This document shows positions 1 through 11,450 of a stretch of 64,000 nucleotides of DNA, one piece after another. Both the position numbers and the translations under genes were made by a program. Origin of the DNA: Vandiemenella viatica (lineage: Eukaryota; Arthropoda; Insecta; Orthoptera; Morabidae). The stretch spans positions 224,438,739 through 224,502,738 of the forward strand of contig CM061919.1 in assembly GCA_031002005.1 (NCBI GenBank). The letters run 5' to 3'. Under the pieces are notes generated by a model, which was given only the letters and a program-made list of their open reading frames with translations, was not told the DNA's origin and ran no database searches. The stretch's first letter is position 1, and each line of letters opens with the position of its first letter.

Positions 1-860
1 TCCCATTTATAATACAAGTGTAGATCTAAAAGAAAAAAAAGCTGCCTTGAACATTTTTCCGGCCCATGAGATTTATCACACTTTTACAAAATATATTTAT
101 TTTATAATGGCCAAAGTAATTAAAAACATTATTTGTGCATCCATATATACAAAAAATAACTGTCGAAATTATGAGAAAAAATTAACTTTGATTTAAAATA
201 ATATTCTTGCGAATATATAATTTTATATGCGGTACGCGGAGTTATGATAAATTCCCAAAGTGGCCCGCAAGATCATTTGGGTTGGCCACCCCTCTGTTAA
301 GGCTTGCTCAATCTGTAGCCTACTATATAACTTATGCTTACACAGTACTCCCGCTCTAGTGTACTTCTCTTTCACTCGTACAAGATCATTATACGCGATG
401 CTCACTGAACGAATGAAATGGGTCGGTGCACATTCCTTCGCAAGAGATACAGCTTGAAACTTTGTCATTCGTCTCTTATATTAGACACTATTCAAACAGT
501 ATTCTCTCAATATTAATGCACGTTGAATAGATTATTCGAATTTCAGTCCCCGATGAGAAATAAAAGTACGTTTAAAGAATTATAATATTTTCAGTGTCCA
601 TTAGAATCTCTGATTTGTTGACTACTTCCCATTTACAATTATACGTCAACCCTATCTCTGCCTATTCCGAATTAAATCTGTTTGTATCATTTCCCAACTA
701 CTGATCTCTGTACATCATACATTTCATTATAGACAATATTATGATGTATTGAGTTAAGATGGCTTCACTACCGCACCTCATTCAAACTTACGCAATTCCA
801 ATTGAATTCTGACCGTCAGAGTCGGGCTGATCTAAATTTTGAAGAGTATACAAGACTAAA
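1..860. other. AT-rich stretch, no gene supported
   Basis: I see no recognisable gene or repeat here. A minus-strand reading frame of 81 codons (223-468) lies in a slightly GC-richer patch, but it resembles no family I know and has no supporting splice or promoter signal. A small broken gene cannot be excluded. Confidence 0.4.
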
Positions 861-867
861 AAAAACA

Positions 868-1125
868 AAAAAAATTAACTTGGTCCACAACCCGAAAGAC
901 GGTTGGGTCTTCCCGAAAGATGCATACTAAGCCATTGTGTCAGAGGTAGGACGGCCAGTTGCTTTCTTATGATATCTACAGTTTAACGTGGCTTAGCAGA
1001 TATGATCAAACACAACTTGTAAAAATTTCTACCACACCGGGATTTGAACCCGGGCACGGAGCCAGAAAATTTCTGAAAATAAGTGCCTTAAACTTTTTTT
1101 TTTTTTTAACTGAGCTACCTGGCAT
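868..1125 (-). repeat. tRNA-derived SINE (family 2), minus strand
   Basis: Read on the minus strand, it begins with a tRNA-like head: an A-box-like TAGCTCAGTT and a B-box-like GGTTCAAATCC about 70 bases further on. The body contains CCACGTTAAACTG-type sequence and ends with the CTTCGGGAAGA-type block. The same body recurs at 29.06-29.32 kb and 44.68-44.94 kb (minus) and 33.38-33.66 kb (plus). A run of 14 T (1094-1107) interrupts the head just after the A box and is absent from other copies. The family name is only a local label. Confidence 0.6.
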
Positions 1126-1290
1126 AGCTTGCTGAGGAATGTGAAGTACGCCATAAAGCTTCGGTGGTTCGGATTCCACGTTAAACAGTAGATGCCCAAT
1201 ATCCGAAAGGATTATCGGGCTAAGTTAAGGCGGCTACGACAGAGACTGATTGTGCAGCCAGTAAAAACCCCGTCACCAGGTCATTACGAC
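1126..1290 (+). repeat. SINE family 2 body fragment, plus strand
   Basis: The sequence GAATGTGAAGTACGCC and the following GGATTCCACGTTAAAC match the bodies of the family 2 copies at 33.38 kb and 61.28 kb, but the tRNA head is missing. It abuts the minus-strand copy at 868-1125, so the two form an inverted pair. The end of this fragment, read in reverse, matches the segment that was amplified into the 88-bp tandem array at 44.0 kb. Confidence 0.5.
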
Positions 1291-1739
1291 CACACGAGGT
1301 AAAAATACGATAAAACAGGTATAGCACTCAAAAAAGTTTACTTAGGAAACGTCTCCGTTTCATTATAAATTTGGGATCTCGGTTGGTCACAGCTCTTACT
1401 TGGCTACTTATATTTTTTGAACGAAAGCTTCACATTTTTCTTAACAAATATCACTCAATATCACTGATGTATTATCACCACCTTGGCTACTGGGTAATTC
1501 GTATATAGTGCATTGTGTTACTTAAAACAGCGCTTAGACCCATCCATTTTAGGAAAATCTCAAGAACTGTATAGCAAGATGGGAATGTGGTTTTTTTTCC
1601 CCTTGTGATTAGTTGTGAAATTTTGTATATGCGTCATGCAAATAAACCTTATTTTATGGACAAAAACTGTGTAAATGAGATTTAATGCGATCAAGGACAG
1701 TATAATGTTTGAAACATTAGTTAGAAGTTTGTAATTGTA
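1291..1739. other. No gene seen
   Basis: AT-rich sequence with a short T run near 1591. I see no coding signal or recognisable repeat. Confidence 0.4.
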
Positions 1740-2444
1740 ATTATTGATGTGAGCGACGATGTTTGGAGGACAACTTGCAACGGTTTGGACTGGTCTGTAT
1801 TGATAATTTTCTATGTAAATGCATGTAAATAGAATTAACTTTCATTTCAAGATGTTTTCTAAAGATTGTGAGTGATTTTCTATAATTTGTAATTATTTTT
1901 TGTACGGATTTAATTATTGAAGTACTGTTAGAATTCTTGAAGCATTGGTCGGAACTCTTTGAATCATTCTGGATGTTTCTAAAGCGTCTATTTAAGCGAT
2001 CAGAGAGAGTTGTAGGTCGGCAGTTTTCGGAAGTGTGTGAGTTTAATCGCTGGAACATTTGCGTATGTGTCTTTGGATCGATACGATGTCTTGTCGTGTA
2101 ATGTTATTATAGAGCGCACGGGAAAATAAACATAAGTGGAAAGTGATTGTCGGAGTTGTTATTTCAAACAACGAAATGCTTATCGTGGCTTCCACGACAG
2201 GCATGAACACCAAGGAAAAGTGAGTGCGCAGACTTCCGCGGTCGTTGTCAATGTAATCTTGGTTGTCCGTTAAATGTTGGAAAAAAGCCTGGAGGGATTC
2301 TCGCCCGTGAGGCCAGATAACAAATGTGTCGTCCACGTAACGCAACCACAAAGAAGGTTTCAGAATGTAATTGTTGACCACTTCAGCCTCAACCAGATAA
2401 TATGAACGTGAACGGCGGGCTACAACTTGACCAAATATGGTCAT
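1740..2444 (-). pseudogene. Penelope-like retroelement reverse transcriptase fragment
   Basis: Minus-strand frames read LKPSLWLRYVDDTFVIWPHG, the hallmark RT core of Penelope-like elements. The YVDD tetrad holds the catalytic aspartates and WPHG follows, as in that family. After it come a Q-D-Y-I stretch and, with frame changes, a PFLDV-like and a KTHT-like segment, also family features. The rest, down to about 1740, is in shifted frames. The part upstream of YVDD (RT fingers) is missing and the C-terminal GIY-YIG endonuclease is not recognisable, so this is a dead internal piece. Family assignment rests on the YVDDTFVIWPHG motif and on the terminal repeat-like sequence next to it. Confidence 0.8.
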
Positions 2445-2449
2445 GCTTG

Positions 2450-2690
2450 ATCAGGAAAACGCGGGACGCAGAACCCCATCGGACCGGCCACGCTGGCGGC
2501 GGTAGTTTGAGTGACGTCACTCCAAACGGATAGCGCGTTCTTCGGGAGCTATATATAGGCGGTAGCAGTTCCAGCCGTGACAGTACTCTGAAGAAGGCCA
2601 CAAAATGATGGCCGAAACGTTAGGTTTAGACAAATTGACGCGGTTCAACCCAGACAACCAAGATTACACCAAGGAAAAGTAATTACCAAA
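2450..2690 (+). mobile_element. Penelope-like terminal repeat (pLTR) segment
   Basis: This segment carries the sequence GATGGCCGAAACGTTAG (from 2607), which is characteristic of Penelope-like element terminal regions. It also holds a CRE-type TGACGTCA (2512-2519) and a TATATATA box (2550-2557), a promoter-like arrangement. A hammerhead-ribozyme-like core lies at 2588-2617: CTGAAGA, then GGCC (2596-2599) pairing with GGCC (2610-2613), then GAAA. One extra A after the CTGAAGA box and unclear stems I and III make ribozyme activity doubtful. The segment runs opposite to the adjacent RT fragment, an inverted arrangement often seen in Penelope insertions. Confidence 0.6.
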
Positions 2691-3239
2691 TACCTATCAG
2701 TGTTCCTACAAAGTTTGAGTAAGACGTCAACATAATATCTTAGCTATGGGTGCTGGGTGATATTTTCTTTTGTTCTAATATACTTACTGATAAAGTGGGT
2801 TACGGTTTCGTTGAGAGAGAAAATGTGAAAGAATATTAAGCTGTCCTTCCTATTGTATCGGCCCCGATTTCGGAGTCGAAGACAGAAAGTTACTAAGTAT
2901 TCTATTGGACTTGCGATGTCGATGCCCTAATATTACTAACACTATGAAAACTTAGATACTATTATACACAAATCACCAGTCGTCCTGTAAATTGTGTAAC
3001 TTGGGAATACGCATTGGAGAGGTTTTCCGCCGTCCGCAGGCAGAGAGAGCTGGTGTAATTACAGAGCCGCAGCTGTGCAGACCTACCTGTCGGCTACACT
3101 TATCAGGGGGCGAGACTGCCATTAAGAGTGTGAACTCAGGTGTGCAGGCCCCAGGGTAAATAGCTACAACTAAAAAGCGGAGCATGGAGGGCGTCTGCCT
3201 CCTTTTAAAGAGTATCATGAGACAAAATTCAATTAAACC
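2691..3239. other. No gene seen; GC-richer patch 3000-3180
   Basis: The patch 3010-3180 is GC-richer than its surroundings but has no open frame that I recognise. It may be a fragment of an unidentified repeat. Confidence 0.3.
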
Positions 3240-5494
3240 ATTTTCCCCTATATTTTTAACGAAGGAATAAGTGACCACAATGCACTTCTATAAGGGGAAT
3301 CAGTAAACCAGTGGCCAGAACTGAACTGGGAAATAGATACAATTTTAAAAAGGGTACAAATTTTGGAGCTGAAAAGATATTTCAGGGTTAATTTTATTAA
3401 ATGGAAGAATGGCACAAGTATAGCGGAGACGAATTGGGAAGAGTTCAAGGAAATAATATAAAATGGTGAAGAAATGTTTATTCCAAAACAGGAAATAAAG
3501 AGAAGTACAGAACCTACATACTTTAACAGGGAGGAAAGAAGGATAAAGAGGTTGGTGAGACGATAACGTAACAGAGTTAAAAAAAAAACAGCAAAGCTGT
3601 AGGGAATTCATGACAACTAACCAAGGAATTAATAATGTTAAAGAAACTAGCTAATGATGAGTTTATGAAGAATATAATTGATGCATCTAGAAACTTCTGT
3701 AGCTACATCAAGAAACTGAGGGGAAGAGAGGGTGTTGAGACAATTATAGATAAGGATGAAGAATAAGTTACTGAGGATTTAAAAAAGGCAGAGTTATTAA
3801 GTAACTGATTCTGTGAGATCATTAACGACAGTAAAATACGAACTGTAGAGATTATATCAGAAAACGAGGCTATCCGCACTGTTGGAAGTGAGCAGATTAG
3901 AAAATTTGAAATTAAAAATAAAGATATCATGAAGTAACTATGGAATCTAAAAAGAGCTTAAGGGGCAGATGTGGATAACATTACCACAGATGTCTTAAAG
4001 ACAGTAGAAATGGAAATTGTACCTTATCTGGAAACGTCATTTAAATTGAGTCTGGATACTTGTTGATTACCAGATTACTGGAAAAGTGCGATAGTAGTTC
4101 CGCTCCATAATGAAGGGGTGACAAATAGGGTCGAAAACTATAGACCAATCAATTTGACACCAGTGGTAGGTAAATTAATCGAGAGATTAATATGTAACCA
4201 TATCAGACGTGTCTGTGAGGAACGTAAGTGGTTTTCAAATCGGCAACATAGTTTTAGACAAGGATATTCATGCGAATCTCAGTTAGTAGGCTATATGCAA
4301 GGTATTTCTGATGAAATGGACAGGGGAGATCAAGTTGATAGTGTAGCTCGTGAACTTTCAAAGGCCTCTGACAAATTGAGCTATAAAAATGGTGCTATAT
4401 AAGGTAAAAACTGTTGGAGTTGATAAAAAGGTGACTTGCTGGGTTGAAGAATTTCTAAAAGGTAGAAAGCAAAACGTTAGGGTAAGAAATGCGGTATCTA
4501 AAGAAGTGGGAGTGAACATGGGAGTTCCACAGGGTAGTGTATTGGGACCATTGCTATTCGTTATTCTAATGAATGATTGTGTTAATGGTTTATAGTCACA
4601 AGTTAGATTGTTTGCAGATGACATAATGTTATATAAAAGGATCAAAACAATAGAAGACTGTAGACAGCTGCAGGGTGATCTAGATAGGATAAATAGCTGG
4701 GTGAGTCAACATGGGATGAAGATAAATGCAAAGAAGACTCAGCTTATTAGGTACACATATAAAAGCAAAATGTTGATTACGATTATAAAGTGGGAAAGGA
4801 GCTACTTATCGAAGACTCGAAATGTAAATACTTAGGCATAACATCTGATAGTAGACTTAGCTGGGTAGGCATTGGACAGGTAGTAGGGAAAGGGTTCAAA
4901 AACCTTCATCTGTTGGAAAGAGTGATGAGGGGATGCACTAGAGAAGTAGGGGGATTGGGGTACAAAACTTTGGTCAGACCATTGCTGGTGGTGTAGTATG
5001 GGATCCACATTTTGGATTTCAAGTACAAGAGTTGAATGGGGTGCAGAGAAAGACTGCAGATTTGTCTTTGGAAATTACCGCAAAACACAACCGGAAACTA
5101 ATATGATAAAGGAGCTGGAGTGGGTTTCATTGGAGGATAGAAGGAGGGTGAAGATAGTCGTGGTAGTGTACAAGGCCTATACTTCTTATGAAGCATGGAA
5201 AGCTATTGGTGGGAAAATTAAGAGAGTTGCATGACCATGACCACAAGCTGACACTTGATTTCAGGCATAAGAGTTTGGGAAAATTTTATTTCGTAGGAAA
5301 GGATGTAAGGGATTGAATTAAATTGCCGAGAGAAATGATTAATAATTTACCAAAAACACTGAAGGAATTTAAAGTAAAAATTTGTCGAGGGCAAAAGTAG
5401 GTTGGAAGAGGAAAGGAGAAAGACGGGTGTGTAGGGAGATTGCCACCGGAGCGTGCGCTCCATCGCAATTTTATCAATTATTATCATAACACGA
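3240..5494 (+). pseudogene. CR1-like non-LTR retrotransposon, broken ORF2 with 3' end
   Basis: In shifting plus-strand frames I read, in order: the end of an AP endonuclease (SDHNAL near 3267), a linker, RT motifs YRPINLTPVVGK (from about 4136), FRQGYSCESQL, GVPQGSVLG (from 4521) and FADDIMLY (from 4611, with both catalytic Asp), then a C-terminal region ending in N-Y-R-K-T-Q and LPREM-type segments. At least ten stops and frameshifts make it non-functional. The element is 5' truncated within the endonuclease. The 3' end carries GCCACC followed by a GGAGC/GCTCC hairpin (5448-5461). Three other CR1 3' regions in the window share this sequence. CR1-like rather than Jockey is inferred from the RT wording and the absence of RNase H. 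Confidence 0.85.
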
Positions 5495-6330
5495 GTGATA
5501 TGCATGTGAATTTAGTAACTGCCTATTCGAAGGTGTGGGGGATCAGAACAGGAATTTCGATTCACGGCCAGAACAGAGATATGCTGACATTTTCAGATGA
5601 CATTGCAGTTGTTTCAGGAAGTGAAAGTGATTTTGGTGAGACACTTGCTAAAATGGAAGAGGTCCTTACTAAGCAATATACACTGAAAATAAACAAATAA
5701 GAGACTTATGTATTAATTTGCTGCAGGGACGTACAAAAACGAATATAGTTAAAACTAGACGAACAATTAAATGAGTAATGAGAATTCAGATACCTACAGA
5801 AGATGGGAGAAGCAGAAAAAAATGCTATCTAGAATTAACTACGTCGAACATTATTTTAATGTACAAAAGAAAGTTTTCATTTCTAACAACATCAGTCTGT
5901 AGACGCGTAAGAATCTTTAAAAGGATATGTTTGGAGTAAAGCCCTAAATTGAAGTGAATCATGGACTACAGGGAAACGGCTGGAGGGATTTTAGGTGTGG
6001 CGTTGCAGTCGAATGCTGAAGATAAGCTGGAGGGAGTATGTTAGTAATGACGAAATATCCAAAAGAATTTTCGAGAAACGTAATTTCTGGAAGGGCATAC
6101 AGAAAAGAAAAGCTGATATGCCATCTTTTGTGACACAGTGGTTTGTTTAAGGTGATTCTTGAAGGAAAGATAAAAGGAAAAAAAAAAACACAGAGGAAGA
6201 GGAGGACTTACCTATGTGAACCATATCACGAATGGCATGAAATGTAGCAGCTATATAGAATTAAAAAGGATAGCATAGAGATGGCATAGATCTAGAATCG
6301 TAACAAACCGGTCCTGAGATTAGTAACTAT
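5495..6330 (+). pseudogene. RTE-like non-LTR retrotransposon fragment
   Basis: Frames read GISIHGQNRDMLTFSDDIAV (RT catalytic box, FADD changed to FSDD), then an E-E-V-L-T-K and LKINK segment. After several frameshifts come EGVC, IQKRKADM, a HGGLFKVILEGKIKG-like stretch (about 6120-6180) and ELKRIAW. This is the C-terminal half of a widespread insect reverse transcriptase, which I place nearest RTE; the clade is not certain. It abuts the CR1 3' end directly, and the two differ in family. Related copies lie at 24.59-25.48 kb (plus) and 35.69-36.24 kb (minus). Confidence 0.7.
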
Positions 6331-7189
6331 AAGAAGATGACCAAATATTTTGAAAATTGCTTTTTGGACACGTCTATTGCAAATTTCCTTATCTCTACGC
6401 ACATAAATCTGTAGTTGGTGGGTGGGCTTTGTCTGTTTGTTTAAAATAGCACAACTCAAAAACTGCCAAACCTGTTTTGATCTTATTTTAAAAGTTCGAA
6501 AGGTTATGATTTAGCTTAAAATCTGGGGTATGTCTTACCGGGCACCGGAGAAGGAAATGATGATCTTTTATTATCGTGAATAGATGCGCACCAGAGATTT
6601 TTAATACAATCCACCGATCACACGCTACACTAAAAGTTAATATTCCCATAAACCTAAACATCTGTAATAACACTATACGAGTTTTTCTGTGCTACTATTC
6701 ATGGTTTGCGACATGAAAAAATTAGTTTATAATCATTCATCAGATTAAACTTTGGTTTTTCATGATAAAGGCCTTTCGATTTTGCTCTTTGGATTCTGTA
6801 CATTTCGTCGTTGACTTTTTTAATATTTGGATTGTGTATATACGAATATCATTATAATTTCATATTCTGATGGCAGTGTACAGGCAAATCACTGGATGAA
6901 AAGCAGCCGAATTTGTGAGAAGGCAAAATTATATGTAAGAAGATTGTTTTGATTTCAAATCCTGAGAGTATTGTGCAGGTGAAACACATAAACTGGCTGT
7001 AATTTTTGGAAATTTTCGCTTCAGAAGTATTCACTTGACGAAGACAACAATATAAAATATAGTAACAAAAAATGTACTAGATTCGTGGACAAATGGCTGG
7101 AAGTATATTACTTATTTCGGCAAAACGTGAAAGTTGAAAGTATATTTAACAAATAATTAAGAGTCGTAAATATTTTTTTTGTTTATTGT
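6331..7189. other. No gene seen
   Basis: AT-rich sequence without recognisable coding or repeat signals apart from T-rich runs near 7170-7200 that belong to the tail of the neighbouring SINE. Confidence 0.4.
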
Positions 7190-7425
7190 TTTTTTTGTTT
7201 ATCGATTTGCACCTGGTCGAAGTCGAGGTCATTAGAGACGGGAAGGGAACGGGTGCAAGGAACGGGAAGGAATTCAAACATGGACTTTTTAAGGCCTGGA
7301 GTGATTTGGGGAAACCACGGAAAACCCAAATCTGAATTCGCGGACGGAGGTTCGAACCGGTGTCCTCCCGAATGCGAGGCCAGAGCGTTACTGCTCACCC
7401 ACTGGCCACCAGTCACCATGCTCGG
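7190..7425 (-). repeat. tRNA-derived SINE (family 1)
   Basis: On the minus strand it starts CCGAGCATGGTG, followed by a tRNA-like head with B-box-like GGTTCGAA, then the family body (CCAAATCACTCCAGGC-type, CATGTTTGAATTCC) and a tail ending near CGACTTCGACC plus A-rich sequence. The head resembles CCGAGCGTGGTGGTG of the best copy at 8377. The head-side end is sharp; the tail side is approximate. Confidence 0.75.
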
Positions 7426-7764
7426 TAGAGTCGTAGGGAACAATAGAGCATTAGTACATGATCTCAGACGAAAAAACAGTTGGAAACTATTTCTTTGAAA
7501 GGTACCTGAATCAGTACGTTACCGAGGGATGTGTTATGAGCAATTCTGGTCCAGGCAGCACTTCAATATAACCACGGCCTCCCCTGATGTTGCTGCTCGA
7601 ATATCCAAACATGAAACACACACTCATGCAAACAGCTATGGTCTGCTTGGGCGAAGTTAACTACAAATGTTAGTCTTTTATGCTAAAACTGCGTTGTTTT
7701 ATGCTAAAGCTTTCACACAAATACATTGCACTGTTGTTTTATAGGCCCTGAACCGTGTTCACCG

Positions 7765-8006
7765 TTCGCTCCATTTTTATTTTCTTATGGCTTTGCGCCT
7801 CGTCAACTTCAAGGTCATTGTATAGGTGAAAGGAGTGGGGGAAGGAACAGGAAGGCCATGGCCTATTGAATAAACCATTCCAGTATTCGGCTGGAGTGAT
7901 TTGGGAAAACCATGAAAAATCAAAATCTAGATTGCCGGACAGGGATTCGAACCTGCGTTCTCGGGAATGCCAAGGCTGAGCGTTGCCGCTCACCCACCAC
8001 GCTCGG
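7765..8006 (-). repeat. tRNA-derived SINE (family 1)
   Basis: A minus-strand copy beginning CCGAGCGTGGTGGGTGAG. It has the B box GGTTCGAATCCC (reverse of 7940-7955), the internal CATGGCC motif and a tail CTTGAAGTTGACGAGG followed by an A/T-rich end. Only about 340 bases separate it from the previous copy in the same orientation. Confidence 0.75.
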
Positions 8007-8185
8007 TCGTTCGCTCCATGAGTGCGTCACTTATTGGGATGTTTTAGTGGATATACTACTTATGAAGCCTAGCTTTTTTAGCAAAAAAATACATATTTAA
8101 TTCAACTTAAATTTTTATCTTTAATTTATATATCACATTTTAAAAACAATTTCACAAAACGGAAAAAGGGGGCGATTTTTTTACA

Positions 8186-8187
<2 letters not shown>

Positions 8188-8219
<32 letters not shown>
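8188..8219. repeat. (GT)n microsatellite
   Basis: About 15 GT dinucleotides in an uninterrupted run. Confidence 0.9.
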
Positions 8220-8220
<1 letters not shown>

Positions 8221-8376
8221 TTTCAATTTAGTTCACAATTTGACTCACAAGAGAGAGATTTTTATATTTAAATTTCAACAATTCTACAACCACTCTTCAA
8301 TAATTCTGCAGAAATTCTACAAATGCACTTTGTTCTTTATTTTTAATGATCATCTTGACAACAGTGTTGAATGCAA

Positions 8377-8629
8377 CCGAGCGTGGTGGTGTAACGGATA
8401 GCGTTCTGGCCTCGCATTCGGGAGGACGGCGGTTCGAATCCCCGTCCTGGCATCCAGATTTGGGTTTTCCATGGTTTCATAAATCACTCCAGGCAAATGC
8501 CGGGATGCTTCCTAAAAAGGCCATGGCCGAATTCCTTCCCATTCCTTTCCCCCATCCTTTCCCGTCTCTAAAGATCTCGCTGTTAGAAAAACATTAAGCA
8601 GATAAAACGTAAAGCAGTTAAAAAAAAAA
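8377..8629 (+). repeat. tRNA-derived SINE (family 1), well preserved
   Basis: The head CCGAGCGTGGTGGTGTAACG looks like a tRNA 5' half with an A box, and GGTTCGAATCCC is a perfect Pol III B box. The body (ATCCAGATTTGGGTTTTCCA, then ATCACTCCAGGC and GGCCATGGCCGAATTCC) is shared with at least eight other copies here. The tail, AAGCAGTTAAAAA, differs from the CGACGAGG tail of the 27.19-kb copy, so at least two subfamilies are present. Confidence 0.85.
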
Positions 8630-9697
8630 GTTTAATGTATGAGCAGTTGATTCGACAGTCATTTTAGTTTCGTGCTATGGCTAACAATCCTTGAAAATGA
8701 TACTAATTTTAATGACACTTCGGTTACGATGAAATTTCTGATTTATAAATTTCTTTACACATTAATTTGACAGAATATGACAATTTACGAAGTTATTTTC
8801 AAATTGCACCATATTAATTTTTTATTTCTACGCCTTTGTATTAATTCTTACGTATTTAATCTCCTCTATAACATAAAAATACCACTTATTTAGTCAGCTT
8901 AGACGAAATGCTAATTTTTAGTTGATGTCACAAACACTGGCATGTTGAGCAATAAAGTTGCTACAGCAGCCAACTGACAGTATGTGACTTGCAAGAAAGT
9001 AATGAGTAGCCACTGTAAAGAGCCTGTCACGCCAAGCGGTGGGTAAAGGTCGAACCTCAATGTCGACCTGGGATGTATTCGTGTTAGGATCATCAGGGTG
9101 AAATCACTCCAGAATGATGCATTATATTTACACTGTTTATTGTCGCGACTGAGTGTGAATACAGTAATATACAAACATACAAAGCTGTATACAAGGATTT
9201 ATAGCTAATACTGTGATGCAATATCAAGTGCTCTGACGGTGCAATTAGAACATCAATGAATACTGACGAGGGGCTGCCTTAATATAACCTTGTTGTGCGT
9301 GCGGCTGTGGCCGCTTGTCTGACCCCAGTTAACCGTAACTATGGAAAACGTGATTGATTGACCCTCGCTCCGTATCTAATACACCTATGGCTTCACATCC
9401 AATGAGCTTCCATGATCAGCTGCAGACACACAGTAGAAACAACCTGTTATTGATTGAAGTTCATCTGTTGTTGTATCTGGTTACGAACCAACGGATGCCA
9501 TCGTTGTCTGGTGAAGTCGATGCTGTCTACATGAAAGCGCCACTACTAGATGAAATAAAGTATAATTCATCATGTTTTATTGTGTAATAAATTTAAATGT
9601 TTGGTCATATTTTGTTATTTTTAAATCATAATTAACCGTTTTTAAGGTGATATGTGCATGCATATTTTTTTTTGTCATAATTGGTCTTAAAGATCCG
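8630..9697. other. No gene seen
   Basis: Low-GC sequence with no coding signal I can support. A slightly GC-richer patch at 9230-9350 has no recognised content. Confidence 0.35.
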
Positions 9698-9801
9698 AAC
9701 CTTATTTTTTTCATACTTTTGGCTTTACGCCTCGTCGACGTCGAGGTCATTAGAGGTGGGATGGGACTGGGGACAGGAAGCGGAAAGGAATTCGACAATG
9801 G

Positions 9802-9861
<60 letters not shown>

Positions 9862-10000
9862 AAGGAAGCATCCCGGCATTCGCCTGGAATGATTTGGGGA
9901 AACCATCGAAAACACAAATCTGGATGCCCGGAAGGGTATTCGAACCGCCTTTTTCCCGAATGCGAAGCCAGAACGTTAACCGTTCACCCACCCCGCTCCG
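9698..10000 (-). repeat. tRNA-derived SINE (family 1) with internal poly-A expansion
   Basis: The minus-strand copy has head, B box and GTCGACGAGGCG-type tail in the usual order. In other copies the body has a run of about five A just before GGCCATGGCC. Here that run is 58 A long (T at 9803-9860). The expansion therefore lies inside the element, not at its 3' tail. Confidence 0.8.
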
Positions 10001-10139
10001 TCTGAACCTTACTGATCACATTCGAGTCACCAATTGTAATGTTGTTCTGTCAAGTGAATTTGAGTGTATTTTTAATTATGATGCTCACTGAAGTGTTGTT
10101 TAAAACACAAAGAGTGATGTTAAATAACGCTGTAGAATA

Positions 10140-10236
10140 ACCTTTACGAGGTTTATCGGCAAAAGCCACGTTAGACTTCGTGGCTACAGTGTTCAAAAGA
10201 GGCCGTAATGGTGCTACATAGTTTATGGACGCTCCC
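10140..10236. repeat. MITE fragment (TAAACTACGT family)
   Basis: It ends with ATAGTTTATGGACGCTCCCT, the terminal inverted repeat of the MITE family seen complete at 34.64-34.99 kb. Only about 100 bases remain and the central part is missing. Confidence 0.45.
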
Positions 10237-10439
10237 TTATACCGGAACACTCGTAACTAGTAATAAATGCCATTTCATTTTTATGCTGGCGAGATACAAC
10301 AATTTGGTTACCTAGACTAATGACTCCTTTCAGCATAGATTATGTACAATGCTCAACATCTTCGACAAGAAACTATTTTCTATTCAAAGAAACAAGTCCA
10401 TTAAGAATGAAAATGGCAAAGGCCAAGCACAAGACTTAA

Positions 10440-10790
10440 TTACCAGCTGTTGAGAACGTATGTAATTCCTCGTCGTTAAGACACAGCCTTAGCAGTGAAT
10501 CAGGCGCACCTGTCTCCTCATTACAACGGACCCATTTGCCGTGCTCAACAGCTGCCCTCTCAGCCGCCGCAGACACATTAAACATTCACGCTGCTGCCGG
10601 CGAGGGACTGTATCAAATATTCACCGCAACAACATCAACACGCAACCGTGAATCAAAACACACCGAATTAATCCTCTAGCGGTCCACTGCGGTCAGCGAC
10701 AGATAAATCAGTCCCGCGCAGTCCGATGGAAGCCATTAAAGCTAAAGTCCACAGGGACAGAATTAGTGGCCCACGAAGGGAGTACTAAAG
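10440..10790. other. Compositionally balanced unique block, possible regulatory element
   Basis: About 350 bases with near-equal base use and high complexity in a very AT-rich setting. There is no open frame, no repeat match inside the window and no splice pattern. This is the kind of block that conserved non-coding elements form, but nothing here proves a function. Confidence 0.25.
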
Positions 10791-11079
10791 GACTGATGAG
10801 GACCTTATAATAGTACCTTAATCTGCGAGATCTAAAATCATAATCCGCGCGAGTTATCAGATGCCGTATCTAGTTATAAAGGTACGCTCCATCTATAAAT
10901 ATTACAATAATGTTTATTGAACCCTTAATGTACTAAGTGTTTTTTTTTTTTTAGTTTCCTCAGGCCATGTTATTTCTGAGATATGTGTCACCTATGCTTG
11001 ATACAAGTATTGTAAGACAGAAAAATTTGAGTGATTATCAATAAATGAGCATCAATAATATTACAGATCGTTAAGGGAG

Positions 11080-11450
11080 AATAAATAGCTAGATTTCAAG
11101 AGTTTCCGTGCTGACTCTGTGCAAAATTCTACGATAACCCTGGCGCAGCAATTTGATGATGGACTCTTTATGTAAATCGGCGAGACAAATCGAAAGTGTA
11201 GAGTAAAATTTGTTGATATGTCGCATAGAATTAGAGATATCTATCTCAAAATTGAGTTGGTTGGGTAGAAATGCGCCCTGGACCAGAAGAAAATCGTTGC
11301 CAATGCACAAGGAACTATACCTACAACTAATTTTTGACATTAGATATTCCGAGAACTAGCGAGATATCAAAAAACGTTATTCTACATTTTTTAATTGTCT
11401 CGTTGAGTTACATAAGAATCCACCATCAAATTTTCGCGTAACGATTATCG
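11080..11450. repeat. Dispersed repeat D1 copy
   Basis: It shares GCGAGATATCAAAAAACGTT and GTTACATAAGAATCCA-type sequence with copies at 19.08-19.53 kb and 41.22-41.72 kb. No coding capacity or termini are recognisable. It may be part of an unidentified transposon. Confidence 0.5.

Noticed and set aside
223..468. Minus-strand 81-codon frame
   Set aside because: No family recognised, overlaps another frame on the plus strand, and no supporting signals.
8377..8460. Possible functional tRNA gene (A and B boxes)
   Set aside because: No cloverleaf with a proper acceptor stem, and the same head recurs with the same 3' body in many copies, so it is a SINE.
9577..10091. Frames with poly-Lys or poly-Phe
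   Set aside because: They are readings through the A58 run inside a SINE.
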